Below, piece after piece: positions 6,632-13,885 of a DNA stretch of 15,389 nt. The stretch lies in assembly GCA_937934775.1 (NCBI GenBank), contig CALGYL010000132.1, positions 1-15,389 of the forward strand. Reading direction: 5' to 3'. The stretch comes from an uncultured Clostridia bacterium. Lineage in GTDB: Bacteria; Bacillota; Clostridia; Christensenellales; Aristaeellaceae. Position 1 is the stretch's first letter, and each line of letters opens with the position of its first letter. The notes beneath the pieces are model-generated. The model was not told the origin of the DNA. It saw only the letters and a program-made list of their open reading frames with translations, and made no database searches. Position numbers and translations under genes: made by a program.

Positions 6632-6660
6632 AATTTATCACGCGGACTCGATCCTGTCAA
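6632..6660 (-). promoter_or_regulatory. Predicted promoter of the coiled-coil protein gene
   Basis: A perfect TTGACA (6660-6655 on the minus strand), a 17-nt spacer and TAAATT (6637-6632, 4/6 to consensus) give a predicted start near 6625, about 33 nt before the ATG at 6592. Confidence 0.5.
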
Positions 6661-6706
6661 GCTGGGCTTTCGACCGCTTTTGTGTCGAAGCGATGAATTC
6701 TTATTC

Positions 6707-6735
6707 TTGCCAAATGGACGCGCATGGCGTATCAT
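6707..6735 (+). promoter_or_regulatory. Predicted promoter of the threonine-aldolase-like gene
   Basis: TTGCCA (6707-6712) and TATCAT (6730-6735), each 5/6 to consensus, are separated by exactly 17 nt. The predicted start near 6742 falls immediately before the GGAGG ribosome binding site, so the leader would be only about 16 nt. Confidence 0.6.
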
Positions 6736-6757
6736 AAAAACCCGGAGGTGGACTGCA

Positions 6758-7771
6758 GTGCATTGGTTCCGAAACGACTACTCGGAGGGAGCGGAAACAC
6801 GCGTCCTTGAACGAATTGTGAACGGAAATCTGGCGAAGACCCCGGGTTATGGCGACGACGAAATCTGCGAAAGCGCGAGAGCGCTCCTCCGCCGAGAGAT
6901 CGCGAAGCCGAACGCGCTGATCCGCTTCATTCCCGGCGGCACCCAGACAAACCAGCTGATGATCGCCCACGCGCTTCGGCCCCATGAGGCGGTGATCGCG
7001 GCCGAAACCGGACACATCAACGTCCATGAGACCGGCGCCATCGAGGCCACCGGCCACAAAGTCCTGACCGCGCCCGCCCGGGACGGCAAGCTGACCCCGG
7101 CGCTGATTGCGCGGGTGCTCGCGGCGCACGAAGGCCCGCACATGGTGAAGCCCGCGATGGTGTATCTTTCCGATACGACCGAGGTGGGCACCCATTACAC
7201 ATTGGCAGAATTGAAGGCGATCCGCGCCTGCTGCCTGGAAAACGGGCTGATATTGTACCTGGACGGCGCCAGGCTTTCCTCCGCGCTGGCGGCGTCGGAG
7301 AGCGATCTGACCATCCGAGACATTGCGGACCTTACCGACTGCTTCTACATCGGCGGCACCAAGAGCGGCGCGCTTTTCGGCGAGGCGCTGGTGATCCTCC
7401 GGGAGGATTTGAAGACGGACATTGATTATACCATCAAGCAGCGCGGCGCGATGATGGCGAAAGGACGGCTTATGGGCCTTCAATTCCTGGCGCTGTTTGA
7501 GGATGGGCTGTACTACGAGATCGGCCGCCATGAGAATAAAATGGCGGCGCGCCTACGGGCGGGCGCCGAAAAGGCGGGCCGCGCGCTGTACACCGATTCC
7601 CGGACGAATCAGCTCTTCGTCGCGCTGCCGGACGCTGTATTGGAAAGGCTCATAGAGAATTTCCAGTTTGAAATCACCGCGGAGATGGACGGTATGAAGG
7701 TCGCCCGCTTTGTGACCAGCTGGGCTACGCAGGAGCAGGATGTGGACGCGCTGGCGGCTGCGCTGCAATAG
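6758..7771 (+). CDS. PLP-dependent threonine aldolase / beta-eliminating lyase family enzyme
   Basis: 337 residues, a typical length for low-specificity L-threonine aldolase (fold-type I PLP enzyme), which cleaves threonine or allo-threonine to glycine and acetaldehyde. Visible features are the aromatic-stacking His86 in ETGHINVHETGA, the PLP-ring Asp169 with Arg172 in LDGARLSSAL, and the Schiff-base Lys202 in FYIGGTKSGALFGEAL. The reading frame stays open far upstream, but GTG at 6758 is the start: GGAGG (6744-6748) is 9 nt before it, a promoter lies just upstream, and the protein then begins in register with the family. It is monocistronic, with a terminator after it. The neighbouring LysE/RhtB-type exporter, convergent and sharing the terminator region, fits amino acid metabolism. 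Another beta-eliminating activity in this superfamily cannot be excluded. Confidence 0.87.
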   Translation: MHWFRNDYSEGAETRVLERIVNGNLAKTPGYGDDEICESARALLRREIAKPNALIRFIPGGTQTNQLMIAHALRPHEAVIAAETGHINVHETGAIEATGHKVLTAPARDGKLTPALIARVLAAHEGPHMVKPAMVYLSDTTEVGTHYTLAELKAIRACCLENGLILYLDGARLSSALAASESDLTIRDIADLTDCFYIGGTKSGALFGEALVILREDLKTDIDYTIKQRGAMMAKGRLMGLQFLALFEDGLYYEIGRHENKMAARLRAGAEKAGRALYTDSRTNQLFVALPDAVLERLIENFQFEITAEMDGMKVARFVTSWATQEQDVDALAAALQ

Positions 7772-7783
7772 GCAAAATAAAAT

Positions 7784-7814
7784 ATGGGCGCTCGCAACCG
7801 CGGGCGTCCATTTT
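7784..7814 (+). terminator. Terminator between the threonine-aldolase-like gene and the exporter gene
   Basis: A 12-bp stem (7784-7795 with 7800-7811, two G-U wobbles in the plus-strand RNA) with loop AACC is followed by a short T run. On the minus strand the same arms have two A-C mismatches but are followed by a T-rich ATTTTATTTT stretch. It may therefore stop transcripts from both convergent genes. Confidence 0.7.
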
Positions 7815-8455
7815 CATGCGATGATAGAAGCCGAATAGAGGAACGCCAGCGCGCCCATCGCGAGAAACACCGCGCCCGCGATTCGGTTCAGCCAAAGGGC
7901 GGTTAAGGAACCCGCCCGAAGTTTGTCGGTCAGCTTCGCGGCGAACAGCGCGAGCAGCACGCAGTAGATCGTGCCGGTGGTCGCCAGCGTCGCGCCCAGA
8001 AGGAAGAAGGGAAGCGGCCCGTAGGGTTGGTCCGGCAGAATGAACTGGGGGAGGAACGTCAGAAAAAAGAGCGTGACCGCCGGGTTTAAAAGGTTGGTCA
8101 AAAGCGCCTGGAAGTAGTATCGCCGGGCGGGGGCTGCTTCCACGGCGGCGGCGCCTCCATCTGCGGTCCGCTTTGCCAGAAGCTGCCGAACTCCCATGTA
8201 GATCAGGTACGCCGCGCCCGCGGATTTCACGATCCGGAAAGCCAGCGGCGATTTCTGCAAGAGTACCGAAAGACCCAGACCGCACAGTACGGCCTGAATC
8301 AATGTGCCGGTGCCGACGCCCAGCGCGGAACACACGCCCGCCCTGCGCCCCTGCGAGGCGCTGCGGCTGAGTACGAACACCGAATCCGCGCCGGGTGTGA
8401 TGTTGAGCAGGATGCCGCTGGTAAGAAAAACAAGGTAGTTAGTGATGCCAAGCAT
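7814..8455 (-). CDS. LysE/RhtB-family amino acid exporter
   Basis: 213 residues, the usual length for this family of small inner-membrane amino acid effluxers. The N-terminus has the family signature LLNITPGADSVFVLSRSASQ, where a TPGP-like turn follows TM1. About six hydrophobic segments follow, including NLLNPAVTLFFLTFLPQFI, the conserved NPK/NPA-type motif of TM4. Members export lysine, homoserine, threonine, leucine or related amino acids; the substrate here is not determined, though the convergent threonine-aldolase-like gene makes threonine-type substrates attractive (inference). AAGGAG lies 8 nt before the ATG at 8455. It follows the paaK-like gene in the same direction but is separated from it by a terminator, and no separate promoter could be seen, so it may depend on partial read-through. 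Confidence 0.9.
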   Translation of the reverse strand: MLGITNYLVFLTSGILLNITPGADSVFVLSRSASQGRRAGVCSALGVGTGTLIQAVLCGLGLSVLLQKSPLAFRIVKSAGAAYLIYMGVRQLLAKRTADGGAAAVEAAPARRYYFQALLTNLLNPAVTLFFLTFLPQFILPDQPYGPLPFFLLGATLATTGTIYCVLLALFAAKLTDKLRAGSLTALWLNRIAGAVFLAMGALAFLYSASIIA

Positions 8456-8472
8456 GCGAAGAACTCCTTGCG

Positions 8473-8508
8473 AAAAGCCGCGCCATATATTTCAGGATAC
8501 GGCGCGGC
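8473..8508 (-). terminator. Intrinsic terminator after the iorA-iorB-paaK unit
   Basis: GGCGCGGC (8501-8508) and GCCGCGCC (8477-8484) form an 8-bp GC stem with a 16-nt loop. On the minus strand the stem is followed by TTTT (8476-8473). It lies 22 nt after the paaK-like stop codon and just upstream of the exporter's ribosome binding site. Confidence 0.7.
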
Positions 8509-8530
8509 CTTTTACGTGTCAATGCGGATA

Positions 8531-9763
8531 TCAATATCGGTTGTCGAAGATGCGGGTGGATTTCTTCTCGCTGCGGGGCAGATCTCCAATGTTGACCGGC
8601 AGCACGATCACCGAAATGCCGATGCGGTTTTTAAACTCGCGCCCGATTTCGCCCGCGGCTTCCTTGGAATCGTAGCCGGGGTTCAGCTCCACGAACAGGC
8701 GGCATTCGTCCTTGCCGTTCATGTGGTCCAGCATGAACTGGTACTCGCTGGAGGCGCAGGGCACGGTTCTCAGCATCTCGTCAATCTGGCTGGGGAAGAT
8801 GTTGACGCCTTTGACCTTCACCATGTCGTCGGTGCGGCCGATCAGGGTATCGATGCGGGGGAAGGGGGAGCCGCAGGCGCAGTCGCCCGGCAGGAAGCGG
8901 GTCAGGTCGTGGGTGCGGTAGCGGATCAGCGGCGCGCCCTCTTTTTTGAGGGTGGTGATGACCAGTTCGCCGATCTCGCCGTCCGGGACAGTCTCGCCGG
9001 TCTTGGGGTCGACGATTTCGCAGTAGATGTAATCGTCCCAGATGTGCATGCCGCACTCCTGCGCGCAGCTCATGCCGATTCCGGGGCCGTAGACCTCGGT
9101 GAGGCCGTAGATGTCGTAAAGTTCGATGCCCAGTTCGTTTGCGATGCGCCTGCGCATCTTCTCGCCCCAGCGCTCAGAGCCGATGATGCCTTTTTTCAGG
9201 TGGATCCGATCCTTCAGGTTGCGCTTGGCGATCTCCTCCGCCAGAAGCAGCGCGTAGGAGGACGTGGCGCAGAGCACCGTGGACTTCATGTCCTCCATCA
9301 TCCTGAGCTGTTTGTCGGTGTTACCGGGGCCCATTGGGATGACCATCGCGCCCAGTTTTTCCGCGCCGTTCTGAAAGCCGATACCCGCCGTCCACAGGCC
9401 GTAGCCCGGCGTGATGTGCACGCGGTCCAGCTTCGTCAGCCCCGCCATCCGGTAGCAACGCTCAAACATGATGGCCCAGTCCTCGACATCTTTCGCGGTG
9501 TAGGGGATGATGACCGGGGTGCCCGTGGTGCCGGAGGACGAGTGAATGCGCACAATGTCTTCCTCGGGTACGCTCATCAGGCCCAGCGGGTAGGCCTCCC
9601 GAAGGTCGCCTTTCCAGGTGAAGGGCAGCTTCTCAAAGTCCTCCTGGGACTCGATGGCGTCAATGTCCACACCCTCCAGCTTCGTTTTATAGAAGCAGGG
9701 CATCGTGGTCAGCTTCTTCAGCTGATTTTTAATCAGTTCAAATTGGGTTTCGGTCATCTTCAC
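8531..9763 (-). CDS. paaK: Phenylacetate-CoA ligase family, AMP-forming
   Basis: A 410-residue adenylate-forming ligase of the PaaK type, which joins aryl-acetates (phenylacetate, indoleacetate) to CoA with ATP going to AMP and PPi. Visible motifs are the P-loop IHSSSGTTGTPV (about 73-84), the adenylate-binding IYGLTEVYGPGIG (about 218-230), and YRTHDLTRFLPGD with LIGRTDDMVKVKGVNIFPSQ (about 282-326), where Asp286 and Arg310 belong to the catalytic core and hinge. The PaaK-typical Cys-rich CACGSPFPR is present. It is slightly shorter at the N-terminus than the roughly 430-residue enzymes. GTG at 9763 overlaps the iorB stop by 4 nt (GTGA), with GGGAG 10 nt upstream; the alternative ATG at 9757 is 16 nt away and less likely. 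It is the last gene of the iorAB unit, which points to aryl-acetyl-CoA metabolism. Confidence 0.88.
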   Translation of the reverse strand: MKMTETQFELIKNQLKKLTTMPCFYKTKLEGVDIDAIESQEDFEKLPFTWKGDLREAYPLGLMSVPEEDIVRIHSSSGTTGTPVIIPYTAKDVEDWAIMFERCYRMAGLTKLDRVHITPGYGLWTAGIGFQNGAEKLGAMVIPMGPGNTDKQLRMMEDMKSTVLCATSSYALLLAEEIAKRNLKDRIHLKKGIIGSERWGEKMRRRIANELGIELYDIYGLTEVYGPGIGMSCAQECGMHIWDDYIYCEIVDPKTGETVPDGEIGELVITTLKKEGAPLIRYRTHDLTRFLPGDCACGSPFPRIDTLIGRTDDMVKVKGVNIFPSQIDEMLRTVPCASSEYQFMLDHMNGKDECRLFVELNPGYDSKEAAGEIGREFKNRIGISVIVLPVNIGDLPRSEKKSTRIFDNRY

Positions 9764-10353
9764 GCGAACGTCGCTCCCTTCGTAATGGCCTCTGCGCCCA
9801 GGCGCAGCGCGCTCAGGTTAACGGGCAGGAATTTCCCGCCGAGTTCCGCAAGCACTTCTTCAATTTCGCCAAGGGTAAAACCCAGTTCGCCGGTGGCCGC
9901 CGCCGCGCCCAGAAGCGCCATGTTGGCCGCCCGGTCACTTCCCGCCGTCCGGCAGATGCCTTCGGTATCGACGGCGTGAAGCTTCGCTCTGGATGCGAGG
10001 TAGGCGAGCATCTCCTCCGCCCGGTATCCGCCGCCGGACAGCGCCGCCGTGACCGGCTTGACCGCCTTGGTGCTGGCGATGACCGTTCCCTCCGGCTTTA
10101 GGTATTCCAGGCAGCGGACAGCCTCCGCGGGCTCCAGCGCCAGAATCAGGTCCGCCGATCCCTTGGGGATCAGAGGAGAATGGAAAAAACCGACGCGCAC
10201 GTGGCTGACCACCGCGCCGCCCCGCTGGGCCATGCCGATGGTTTCCGCCGTGCGGGCATCAAGGCCCTTGGCCATGGCCGCTCTGGCCAGCAGTTTGGAG
10301 GTGAGCACCACGCCCTGTCCGCCCACGCCGCAGATGAGAATGTTTCTATTCAT
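9760..10353 (-). CDS. iorB: Indolepyruvate:ferredoxin oxidoreductase, beta subunit
   Basis: 197 residues, the usual size of IorB, the gamma-domain partner of IorA. It starts with NILICGVGGQGVVLTSKLLA, the glycine-rich signature of the pyruvate/2-ketoisovalerate oxidoreductase gamma family, followed by ETIGMAQRGGAVVSHVRVG, also typical. With IorA it oxidatively decarboxylates aryl-pyruvates (indolepyruvate, phenylpyruvate, hydroxyphenylpyruvate) with CoA to aryl-acetyl-CoA, reducing ferredoxin, or runs in reverse. The ATG at 10353 is chosen over upstream extension because GAGGAGG lies 9 nt before it; the gene then overlaps the iorA stop by 8 nt. It also overlaps the paaK-like start by 4 nt, so the three genes are probably co-translated. 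Confidence 0.92.
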   Translation of the reverse strand: MNRNILICGVGGQGVVLTSKLLARAAMAKGLDARTAETIGMAQRGGAVVSHVRVGFFHSPLIPKGSADLILALEPAEAVRCLEYLKPEGTVIASTKAVKPVTAALSGGGYRAEEMLAYLASRAKLHAVDTEGICRTAGSDRAANMALLGAAAATGELGFTLGEIEEVLAELGGKFLPVNLSALRLGAEAITKGATFA

Positions 10354-12166
10354 GGCCGTTCGCCTCCTCAATGGCCCTATGCGGGCAGATCTGCGCGCAC
10401 AGGGTGCAGCCGTTGCAGAGCGCGGGCTCAATGACGACTTTCTCGCCCTCCACCGCCAGCGCCGGGCAGCCGATCAGCTTCACGCAGGCTTTGCAGCCGG
10501 TGCATTTGATTGGGTCGATCCGGCAGACTTTGACCTTTTTAATGTTGGCGACGCAGGGGGACTTGAAGATGATCGCGCGGACGCCCGGCGCGTCAATGGC
10601 CTTACGGACCGCCGAAACCGATGCCAAGTGATCCAGCGGATCAGCCTGAATCAGAAGATCCACGCCCAGCGCTTCCAAGACTTTCGGGATGGAGGCGGGG
10701 CGCGCCTCGCCGCCCATCATCGCGCGCCCGGTACCGGGGTGGGGCTGGTTGCCGGTCATGGCGGTGGTGGAATTGTCCACGACGACCAGAATCATGTCGC
10801 TTTTGTTGTAGACGGCGTTGACCACGCCGGGTATGCCCGAGGCGAAGAACGTGGAATCGCCCACGAAGGCGAACAAAAGCGCGTCCTTGTCAATCCGGCC
10901 GATGCCCTGCGCCACGGTGATGCCCGCGCCCATGCACAGGCAGGTATCCACCATGTTGAGGGGCGCGGCGTTGCCCAGCGTGTAGCAGCCGATGTCGCCG
11001 GTGAAGAAAGCCCTTCTGCCCCTGGCCGCCACCTTGACCGCATAGAAGGACGCCCGGTGCGGGCACCCGGCGCACAGAACCGGCGGGCGGACGGGCAGGG
11101 CGGGACAGGCGTCGTCCGGTACGGGCACCGGCACGCTGCCGCGGCCCAGGAAGCGCTCGATGTCCGAATGGACACTCTCCACGCTGTTCTCTCCGGCGCA
11201 GCGGGTGTCTTTGGTCAGCTTTCCGCGGATGGTCACGTTCAGGTGATGCTTCCCGGCGATGTGGATCAGCGCGCGTTCAATCACCGGGTCCAGCTCCTCC
11301 AGCACCAGCACCTCGGAAAGCCCATCGAGGAACTCAAGCGCCAGTTTTTCGGGGAACGGGTGTGGCGTCGCGACCTTGAGCACCCTCACCTCGTCCGTGT
11401 TCAGCGTCTCCATCGCGTATTCATAGCTGACCCCGCCCGCGGCGACGCCGAGCCGGGCGTCCAGCGAGCCGGAAATCCGGTTGTAGGGGAGGGCGGAGAA
11501 TTCATCGCCCAGCGCGGGATTGCGCGCCTCAATCTTCAGATGGTTCTGATACGAAAGGCGGGGGAAAATGACGAAGCGGCCAGAATCGCGCACAAAGCCC
11601 TCCGGCGCTTTGATTTCGAGCGGAGGCAGAAGCGTTACGCTGGCGCAACCGTGGCAGACGCGGGTGGTGGGGCGGAAGAGCACCGGCGTCGCGTATTTCT
11701 CGGAGTATTCGAAGGCGTCCGCGATCATGCGGTAGGCTTCCTCCGGGCTGACCGGGTCAAACACCGGCAGCTTCGAAAAGATCGCGAACTGGCGGGTGTC
11801 TTGCTCGGTCTGGGAGGAAATGGGGCCGGGATCGTCCGCGACCACCACCACCATGCCGCCCTTGACGCCCACGTAGGCGAGGCTCATCAGCGGGTCCGAA
11901 GCCACGTTGAGCCCCACCTGCTTCATCGTCACCATCGCCCGCGCGCCGGCGTAGGCCGCGCCCGCGGCCACCTCCAGCGCGGACTTCTCGTTGGTAGACC
12001 ATTCCACATAGATGGAACCGTCGTTCCGCTTGGCGACGGACTCCAGAATCTCGGTGGAGGGCGTGCCGGGGTATCCGGCGACCAGCTTCACGCCCGCGCG
12101 CATCGCGCCCAGCGCGATGGCTTCGTTGCCCATCAGGAGGCTGCGCTTCGCAATTCTCTCGCTCAT
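10346..12166 (-). CDS. iorA: Indolepyruvate:ferredoxin oxidoreductase, alpha subunit
   Basis: A 606-residue catalytic subunit containing thiamine diphosphate and iron-sulfur clusters. An N-terminal pyrimidine-binding domain (GNEAIALGAMRAGVKLVAGYPGTPS region) is followed by the CAGCPHR segment (365-371). The TPP/Mg motif is GDST (436-439) with the Asn465 region VVVDNS. A C-terminal 2x[4Fe-4S] ferredoxin domain has cysteines 555, 558, 561, 567 and 584, 587, 590, 594. The spacing in the first cluster motif, with CxxCxxCxxxxxCP, is the IorA form. It catalyses CoA-dependent oxidative decarboxylation of aryl-pyruvates to aryl-acetyl-CoA with ferredoxin reduction. Among several in-frame ATGs, that at 12166 is preferred: GGGAG (12175-12179) is 8 nt from it but only 2 nt from the ATG at 12172. 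It is the first gene of iorA-iorB-paaK and lies 151 nt after ecfT, with a candidate promoter between. Confidence 0.93.
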   Translation of the reverse strand: MSERIAKRSLLMGNEAIALGAMRAGVKLVAGYPGTPSTEILESVAKRNDGSIYVEWSTNEKSALEVAAGAAYAGARAMVTMKQVGLNVASDPLMSLAYVGVKGGMVVVVADDPGPISSQTEQDTRQFAIFSKLPVFDPVSPEEAYRMIADAFEYSEKYATPVLFRPTTRVCHGCASVTLLPPLEIKAPEGFVRDSGRFVIFPRLSYQNHLKIEARNPALGDEFSALPYNRISGSLDARLGVAAGGVSYEYAMETLNTDEVRVLKVATPHPFPEKLALEFLDGLSEVLVLEELDPVIERALIHIAGKHHLNVTIRGKLTKDTRCAGENSVESVHSDIERFLGRGSVPVPVPDDACPALPVRPPVLCAGCPHRASFYAVKVAARGRRAFFTGDIGCYTLGNAAPLNMVDTCLCMGAGITVAQGIGRIDKDALLFAFVGDSTFFASGIPGVVNAVYNKSDMILVVVDNSTTAMTGNQPHPGTGRAMMGGEARPASIPKVLEALGVDLLIQADPLDHLASVSAVRKAIDAPGVRAIIFKSPCVANIKKVKVCRIDPIKCTGCKACVKLIGCPALAVEGEKVVIEPALCNGCTLCAQICPHRAIEEANGHE

Positions 12167-12174
12167 TTCCATTG

Positions 12175-12179
12175 CTCCC
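12175..12179 (-). promoter_or_regulatory. Ribosome binding site deciding the iorA start
   Basis: GGGAG on the minus strand lies 8 nt before the ATG at 12166, 2 nt before the ATG at 12172 and downstream of the ATG at 12187, so translation should begin at 12166. Confidence 0.65.
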
Positions 12180-12260
12180 GTATTCATATTTAGAAAGGCG
12201 CTGACGAACAACGCCGTACCGTCCAATCGTTCCGGAAGAACCGCGATGGGGCCTTTCTTT

Positions 12261-12289
12261 ATTACCACTGCCGCCCGGCGGATTGTCAA
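12261..12289 (-). promoter_or_regulatory. Candidate promoter of iorA-iorB-paaK
   Basis: A perfect TTGACA (12289-12284 on the minus strand), a 17-nt spacer and GGTAAT (12266-12261, 4/6) lie in the 151-nt gap after ecfT. The predicted start near 12254 gives a leader of about 88 nt. No intrinsic terminator with a T-tract follows ecfT, so the unit may also receive read-through from the transporter genes. Confidence 0.45.
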
Positions 12290-12317
12290 GTCAGGCGCAA
12301 CAGTTTGCGGCGGTTTT

Positions 12318-13091
12318 TCAGGGTCTTGCCCAAAACACGCCCAGCGCGATCAGCGCGGCGGAAAGCGCCAGCGCCGCCCAATCGATCCACAGCATCCGGT
12401 AGGACTTGTAGCTGGAGCCGCGCACGCGCATTGAAAAGCCGCGCAGTTCCGCAGAGATCGCGCCCCGGTCGATCCGCTCCACCGAACTGATCAAAAGCGG
12501 CACGCACAACGGCAGGATCAGCGCGATTTTCCGGAAAATGTTGCGAGTGTCGAAATCGACGCCCCGGGAGGTCTGCGCCGCCATGATGTCCGATGCCTCC
12601 GCCGTGAAGATTGGAATGAAGCGCATCGAGGTGGTCAGCGCGAAAACGTATTTAAAGGGCACCCGGAGTTTCTCCACAAGAATGCCGGAGAGGTCCGAAA
12701 TCTGGGTCACCGACAGCATGATCGCAAGCGGCAGCGTCGCCGCGATCATCCTAAGGACAAAGAGCAGCGAGAACATCACGCCCTGGTCCGTGATGGACAG
12801 GCCGGGGAGCAGATCAAATAGCGCCCTGCCGTCCCGGATCACCAGTACCTGCACCACAAAGAGAAGGATTGAAAACTTGACGAGCGCCGTCACCATCCGG
12901 AGCGCCCGCCGGAGAATCCCCGCCGAGTATGCCAAACACAATGATACCACAAGTATGCCCAGTACGAAAAGGGGATTCGCGTTCACAAAGCACGCCGCGC
13001 ACAGCGCGACGGCGACGATCATCTTGGTCAGCGGGTTCAGCCGGTGCAGGAGCGAGTCGCCCGGCACGTAATCCAGAAAGCCGCCCATCAT
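12318..13091 (-). CDS. ecfT: ECF transporter transmembrane component EcfT
   Basis: A 257-residue integral membrane scaffold of an energy-coupling factor importer; it links the two ATPases to the substrate-binding S component. It starts with the EcfT-typical FLDYVPGDSLLHRLNPLTKM. Four or five hydrophobic segments flank the two cytoplasmic coupling helices, which carry the Arg-Gly motifs AAQTSRGVDFD (171-181, SRG) and SAELRGF (213-219, LRG) that insert into the ATPase grooves. The first ATG (13091) overlaps the preceding ATPase stop by 4 nt (ATGATG/TGA), indicating translational coupling; the next ATG, 3 nt later, is also possible. It is the last gene of the transporter block and is followed by iorA in the same direction. 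Confidence 0.92.
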   Translation of the reverse strand: MMGGFLDYVPGDSLLHRLNPLTKMIVAVALCAACFVNANPLFVLGILVVSLCLAYSAGILRRALRMVTALVKFSILLFVVQVLVIRDGRALFDLLPGLSITDQGVMFSLLFVLRMIAATLPLAIMLSVTQISDLSGILVEKLRVPFKYVFALTTSMRFIPIFTAEASDIMAAQTSRGVDFDTRNIFRKIALILPLCVPLLISSVERIDRGAISAELRGFSMRVRGSSYKSYRMLWIDWAALALSAALIALGVFWARP

Positions 13092-13885
13092 CGCACCCGC
13101 CCTTCGATGGCGTCCGCCATCTGCCCGATGGTGAAAACGCCGTGGAATGCATCGCCCAACCGGAGGGCCAGTTGGGGGATCTGCGCCGGAGCCACCGACG
13201 CGCGGGCGAGGAGGTCCGCATCCGTCATGATCGATCCGGCGGGGCCGTCTCCGATCAGCCGTCCGCCCGCCACAACCAGAACGCGCAGCGCGAAGTCCTG
13301 CACGATCTCCATGTCATGACAGACCATCAGGACCGTCGCGCCCGCCTGGTTCCGGACGGCGATCTTCTCCATGATCTCCATGCACTCCCGGTAGTCCAGG
13401 CCCGTCGTGGGTTCGTCCAGGATCAGCACGTCCGGCTGACAGGCCATCAGGGAGGCCAGTGCGATCCGCTGCCGCTCGCCGCGGCTCATGGAAAAGGGAT
13501 TGCGGGCGCCGTCAAAGCCGAATTCTGAGAGTGCCGCCTCCAGGCGGCGCGACCGCTCCGCCGGGTCGTCCACCGTCAGCGTAAGGCCAAACAGGATTTC
13601 CTCCCGGATGGTGTTCCGGCAGATCTGCCGGTCCGGGTTTTGAAACAAAAAACCCACCGACCGAGCGATGCGGCTTACGCGGGTGGTTTTGGTGTCCATG
13701 CCGCAGACGGAGACGATGCCCTTGTTGGGTTTTAATAAGCCGTTGCACAGTTTCGAGATGGTGGTCTTGCCCGCGCCGTTTTCGCCGATGATCGCCGCGA
13801 ACTCGCCCCTCTCCAGGCGGAAGGAGACGTCCCGGATTGTGGGTGTCTCCTGATAGCCGAAGGTTACGTTTTGAAATGCAATCAT
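13088..13885 (-). CDS. ecfA2: ECF transporter ATP-binding subunit (second ATPase)
   Basis: A 265-residue cytoplasmic ABC ATPase of an ECF importer. Walker A is GENGAGKTT (34-42), the Q-loop is FQNPDRQI (Gln82), Walker B is VLILDEPTTGLD (Glu158) and the switch histidine is His190 in VCHDME. The C-motif is atypical: SMSRGERQRI instead of LSGGQ-QR, so the Gly-Gly-Gln core is replaced by Arg-Gly-Glu (135-137). Walker A, Walker B and H-loop are intact, so it should bind and hydrolyse ATP when paired with a normal signature motif from its partner. An in-frame upstream extension exists, but the ATG at 13885 is the start: GGGAGG lies 7 nt before it and it overlaps the first ATPase's stop by 4 nt. The number in the symbol follows gene order only. 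Confidence 0.9.
   Translation of the reverse strand: MIAFQNVTFGYQETPTIRDVSFRLERGEFAAIIGENGAGKTTISKLCNGLLKPNKGIVSVCGMDTKTTRVSRIARSVGFLFQNPDRQICRNTIREEILFGLTLTVDDPAERSRRLEAALSEFGFDGARNPFSMSRGERQRIALASLMACQPDVLILDEPTTGLDYRECMEIMEKIAVRNQAGATVLMVCHDMEIVQDFALRVLVVAGGRLIGDGPAGSIMTDADLLARASVAPAQIPQLALRLGDAFHGVFTIGQMADAIEGRVR

Noticed and set aside
6206..6757. N-terminal extension of the threonine-aldolase-like frame
   Set aside because: The extra 184 codons are antisense to the coiled-coil gene and precede the promoter and ribosome binding site. GTG at 6758 gives a normal-length enzyme.
8468..9979. 503-codon open frame on the plus strand, opposite the paaK-like gene
   Set aside because: It mirrors the paaK-like gene and part of iorB, has no domain-like sequence and runs through the terminator at 8473-8508.
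10049..12193. 714-codon open frame on the plus strand, opposite iorA and iorB
   Set aside because: It is antisense to two well-supported genes, its translation is rich in His, Arg, Gly and Ala with no recognisable domain, and no ribosome binding site supports it. Such frames arise from third-position GC bias.
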